Positions 61,791 through 64,000 of a stretch of DNA of 64,000 bases are shown here, one piece after another. How positions within the stretch are numbered: position 1 is the stretch's first letter; the number at the start of each line of letters is the position of its first letter. The notes under the pieces were generated by a model. That model worked only from the letters and a program-made list of their open reading frames with translations. It did no database searches and was not told the DNA's origin. This DNA comes from Erythrobacter sp. YT30 (GTDB lineage Bacteria; Pseudomonadota; Alphaproteobacteria; Sphingomonadales; Sphingomonadaceae): positions 271,647 to 335,646 of the forward strand of contig NZ_LMAF01000003.1 of NCBI RefSeq assembly GCF_001542875.1, given 5' to 3'. The translations under genes were made by a program, and so were the position numbers.

Positions 61791-62201
61791 TCAGATCAGG
61801 AGAGGCGGGCCTGTCGCTTCGTATGCGGGGTAGGAGGGACGAGTGGCGAGCGCGCGAATGGGCGCAGGCTCAGGGATTTCGCGGATCAGCGCGGCGGCGG
61901 CGAACTGGCCGGGCTCTGGCGGGATCGTTGGGCCACAAGCGGAACAACACGAATTGGCGCTTGGATCATCGCCATGCCCATTCACATGACCATTTGCGTG
62001 TTCTGCGTGATCGCCAGCATCTGCAAGTGCGTGCGCATGGATCGAATGAGCACCATGGTCGCTCGCCAATGCAGCTGCCTCCATCTGCGGAAGCGGGGCG
62101 CAACATGGCGCACCAAGAGCTGTGCGAAGACCAATCGCAAGCAGCATGATTGCCAAGAGAAAGGGACGGTGAGGGTGATGCATAAAGTCTGGTTGCGATC
62201 C
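61791..62201 (-). CDS. His/Cys-rich exported protein (DUF2946-like)
   Basis: A 136-aa protein with an N-terminal hydrophobic segment (FLLAIMLLAIGLRTALGAPCC). After it comes a run of His in HANGHVNGHGDD and HSIHAHAL, then SANSCCSACGPTIP with three Cys. DUF2946-type proteins often accompany copper or metal genes. Starts at 62201 (MGSQ) or 62180 (MHHP) are both plausible. It is the upstream partner of the Met/His-rich channel gene. Metal binding is inferred from composition. Confidence 0.65.
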   Translation of the reverse strand, partial: GSQPDFMHHPHRPFLLAIMLLAIGLRTALGAPCCAPLPQMEAAALASDHGAHSIHAHALADAGDHAEHANGHVNGHGDDPSANSCCSACGPTIPPEPGQFAAAALIREIPEPAPIRALATRPSYPAYEATGPPLLI

Positions 62202-62315
62202 CATAGCGAGCGCTACGCGTGCGGCAACCCACCTTCGACCAACGCCTTTCGGGAACCACACTGCGGGGATTCGCGCTTGAAGAGCGACCTACCTTAATGC
62301 AAATGCGCAAACCCT

Positions 62316-63938
62316 ATGACCGACAGTGAACTCATCCAAGCAGCCCAAACATCCAAGGCCTGGCCGTTTCAGGAGGCACAACGCCTCTACAAACGTCTGC
62401 ATGGCAAGGGCTCGAAACCGCGCGATGAGGCGCAGCCGGTTATGTTTGAGACAGGATACGGCCCATCGGGCCTGCCGCATATCGGCACTTTCCAAGAGGT
62501 GCTGCGCACAACTTTGGTCCGCCGCGCTTACGAAACTCTCACAGGCGGCGCGCCCACGCGGCTGGTTGCATTCTCGGATGACCTCGACGGCCTACGCAAA
62601 GTGCCTGACAATGTGCCCAATCAGGCATTGCTGACCGAAAATCTCGGCAAGCCCCTGTCGCGTATCCCTGATCCATTCGAAAAGTACGAAAGTTTCGCGC
62701 ATCACAACAACGCGATGCTGCGCGAGTTTCTTGATCGTTTCGGGTTCGATTACGAGTTCGTGAGCTCATCAGACCGGTATAATTCGGGCGCATTTGATGA
62801 TGCGCTGCGCGGGGTGTTGACGAACTTTCAGGCGATCCTCGACATCATGCTTCCCACGCTCGGCGAGGAACGGCGCAAGACATATTCACCTCTGATGCCG
62901 ATCTCACCGACGACCGGCGCGGTGCTTCAAGTGCCAATCGAAGTGGTTGACGCCGATGCGGGTATGATCCGCTTCACCGATGCTGATGGCAGCGTTGTCG
63001 AACAATCAGCGCTCGGCGGAATGGCCAAGTGCCAATGGAAAGTCGATTGGGCGATGCGCTGGGTCGCGCTGGGCGTTGACTATGAAATGTACGGCAAGGA
63101 CTTGACCGATAGCGGCGTGCAATCTGGCAAGATTGCGCGCGTCCTTGGCGGAAACAAGCCTGAAGGCCTAATCTACGAGCTCTTCCTTGATGCCAAGGGC
63201 GAGAAAATCTCGAAGTCCAAAGGCAATGGCCTCACCATTGAGGAATGGCTGACCTATGGCAGCGAGGAGAGCCTTGGCTTTTACATCTTCTCCAATCCCA
63301 AGAGCGCAAAGCAGCTCCACGAGGGGGTTATCCCCAAGGCGATCGACGATTATTGGCAATTCCGCGAACGCCTGCCCGATCAGGCTCTCGACAAGCAGCT
63401 CGGCAATGCCGTGTGGCATTTGCTGCGCGCGAATGAGCGGTATGAGGGCGCACAGGCTCCGGGTGCGGGAGATAGCCTTTCGGTGCCTTACAGCCTCTTG
63501 TTGAACCTCGTCAGCGTTTTGGGCCTAGAGGCGACGGCGGAAAACCTTGCAGAATATGTCGCTAGCTATACCGGCAAGCCTGTGACAGATCCGGCGCTGA
63601 TGGCGCTCATTGAAAGCGCAGTGAACTACAACCGCGATTTCGTCGCGCCCACATTGGCAAAGCGCGCGCCGCAAGGCGGCGAGATCTTGGCCTTGACGCA
63701 GCTTGATACGCAACTCGCCGCAGCCCCATCAGAAGCGGACGCAGAAGCGCTTCAAACGATGGTGTACGAGATTGGCAAGAACGAAGAATACGGCTTTGAA
63801 AATCTTCGTGATTGGTTCCGCGCTTTGTACGAAACTCTGCTCGGATCAGAACAAGGCCCGCGCATGGGCAGCTTTATCGCGCTCTATGGTATCGAACCGA
63901 CCCGCAAGCTGATCGCAGAGGCCTTGGCGAAGGCATAA
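62316..63938 (+). CDS. lysS: lysyl-tRNA synthetase, class I
   Basis: A 540-aa class I LysRS of the archaeal/alphaproteobacterial type (LysK). The HIGH motif is GPSGLPHIGTF (HIGT at 55-58) and the KMSKS motif is KISKS at 297-301. It attaches lysine to tRNA-Lys. This class differs from the class II LysRS of most bacteria and supports an alphaproteobacterial origin. The ATG at 62316 starts the usual MTDSELIQAA. Convergent with nothing within the window; the last 62 bp after it hold no feature I recognise. Confidence 0.96.
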   Translation: MTDSELIQAAQTSKAWPFQEAQRLYKRLHGKGSKPRDEAQPVMFETGYGPSGLPHIGTFQEVLRTTLVRRAYETLTGGAPTRLVAFSDDLDGLRKVPDNVPNQALLTENLGKPLSRIPDPFEKYESFAHHNNAMLREFLDRFGFDYEFVSSSDRYNSGAFDDALRGVLTNFQAILDIMLPTLGEERRKTYSPLMPISPTTGAVLQVPIEVVDADAGMIRFTDADGSVVEQSALGGMAKCQWKVDWAMRWVALGVDYEMYGKDLTDSGVQSGKIARVLGGNKPEGLIYELFLDAKGEKISKSKGNGLTIEEWLTYGSEESLGFYIFSNPKSAKQLHEGVIPKAIDDYWQFRERLPDQALDKQLGNAVWHLLRANERYEGAQAPGAGDSLSVPYSLLLNLVSVLGLEATAENLAEYVASYTGKPVTDPALMALIESAVNYNRDFVAPTLAKRAPQGGEILALTQLDTQLAAAPSEADAEALQTMVYEIGKNEEYGFENLRDWFRALYETLLGSEQGPRMGSFIALYGIEPTRKLIAEALAKA

Positions 63939-64000
63939 TTGTCGTGCCGTAGCCACCCGCGCCCTCCACCCTTCCACCCGGATCATGCTCCGGTGTCAAA

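Noticed and set aside
1..64000. CRISPR array, prophage or insertion sequence
   Set aside because: No regularly spaced direct repeats, no integrase, transposase or phage structural genes were seen; the only dispersed repeat is the 98-bp pair.

Overview
The window looks like chromosomal DNA of an alphaproteobacterium of the order Sphingomonadales, most likely an Erythrobacter/Altererythrobacter-type (Erythrobacteraceae) organism. This rests on protein character and gene order: a class I (archaeal-type) lysyl-tRNA synthetase, plant-type glutamate-cysteine ligase GshA, CobS with BolA and DnaJ neighbours, an aa3 oxidase operon in the order ctaC-ctaD-ctaB-small protein-ctaG-ctaE-DUF983-SURF1, and many 4-nt ATGA gene overlaps. 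No rRNA or tRNA gene, prophage, insertion sequence or CRISPR array was seen. The taxonomic call is inference.

Layout. 0-7.4 kb: two minus-strand runs of small catabolic and stress enzymes (BolA, NUDIX, pirin, SDR, AraC regulator, alpha/beta hydrolase; then MpaB-type oxygenase, DUF1428, GST, SRPBCC), with a divergent DnaJ-domain gene between them. 7.5-11.6 kb: CobS, a PBP1A-type penicillin-binding protein and two thioesterases. 11.75-13.8 kb: a compact unrecognised three-gene operon (57-aa peptide, 326-aa protein, 305-aa cupin/cysteine-dioxygenase-like protein). 13.8-18.5 kb: ruvX, a DUF3089 protein, and the overlapping pyrE-pdxJ-(94-aa membrane protein)-acpS-lepB chain. 18.8-25.2 kb: the cytochrome c oxidase operon and its assembly factors. 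25.5-30.3 kb: thrC, an rRNA-type methyltransferase, folB-like gene, and moaA/moaD/moaE for molybdopterin. 30.4-32.1 kb: a membrane protein with a textbook FNR box, plus an FNR-type regulator gene and a lipoprotein gene. 32.3-33.1 kb: rplU-rpmA. 33.3-44.5 kb: acetyltransferase, TetR regulator, ygfZ, ATP-grasp, pyrC, rarD, lipoprotein, astD, selO, hydrolase and glycosyltransferase genes. 44.6-52.5 kb: a TPR/YfgM-like protein, bamB, an ICMT-like membrane methyltransferase, a quinol monooxygenase-like protein, gshA, rsmE, ubiA and an SRAP peptidase. 52.5-59.1 kb: a glyoxalase-family gene and soxR around a SoxR box, sixA, a fatty-acid-hydroxylase-family gene with a membrane-anchored AraC regulator, and a DinG-type helicase. 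59.3-63.9 kb: TM2 and NTF2-like proteins, a metal-linked outer-membrane channel with a His/Cys-rich partner, and lysS.

How the parts fit: most of the window is housekeeping (respiration, pyrimidine, pyridoxal, molybdopterin and glutathione synthesis, translation). Two redox circuits can be read directly from DNA sites. An FNR box sits at about -41.5 of a predicted promoter for an unknown 146-aa membrane protein, next to an fnr-like gene. A SoxR box sits between soxR and a glyoxalase-family gene. The least explained pieces are the 57-aa peptide operon, a pair of 98-bp inverted intergenic elements with conserved ends at 25.3 and 33.9 kb, a strongly folded noncoding segment at 54.1 kb, and a perfect terminator-like hairpin inside the start of the DUF983 gene in the oxidase operon.
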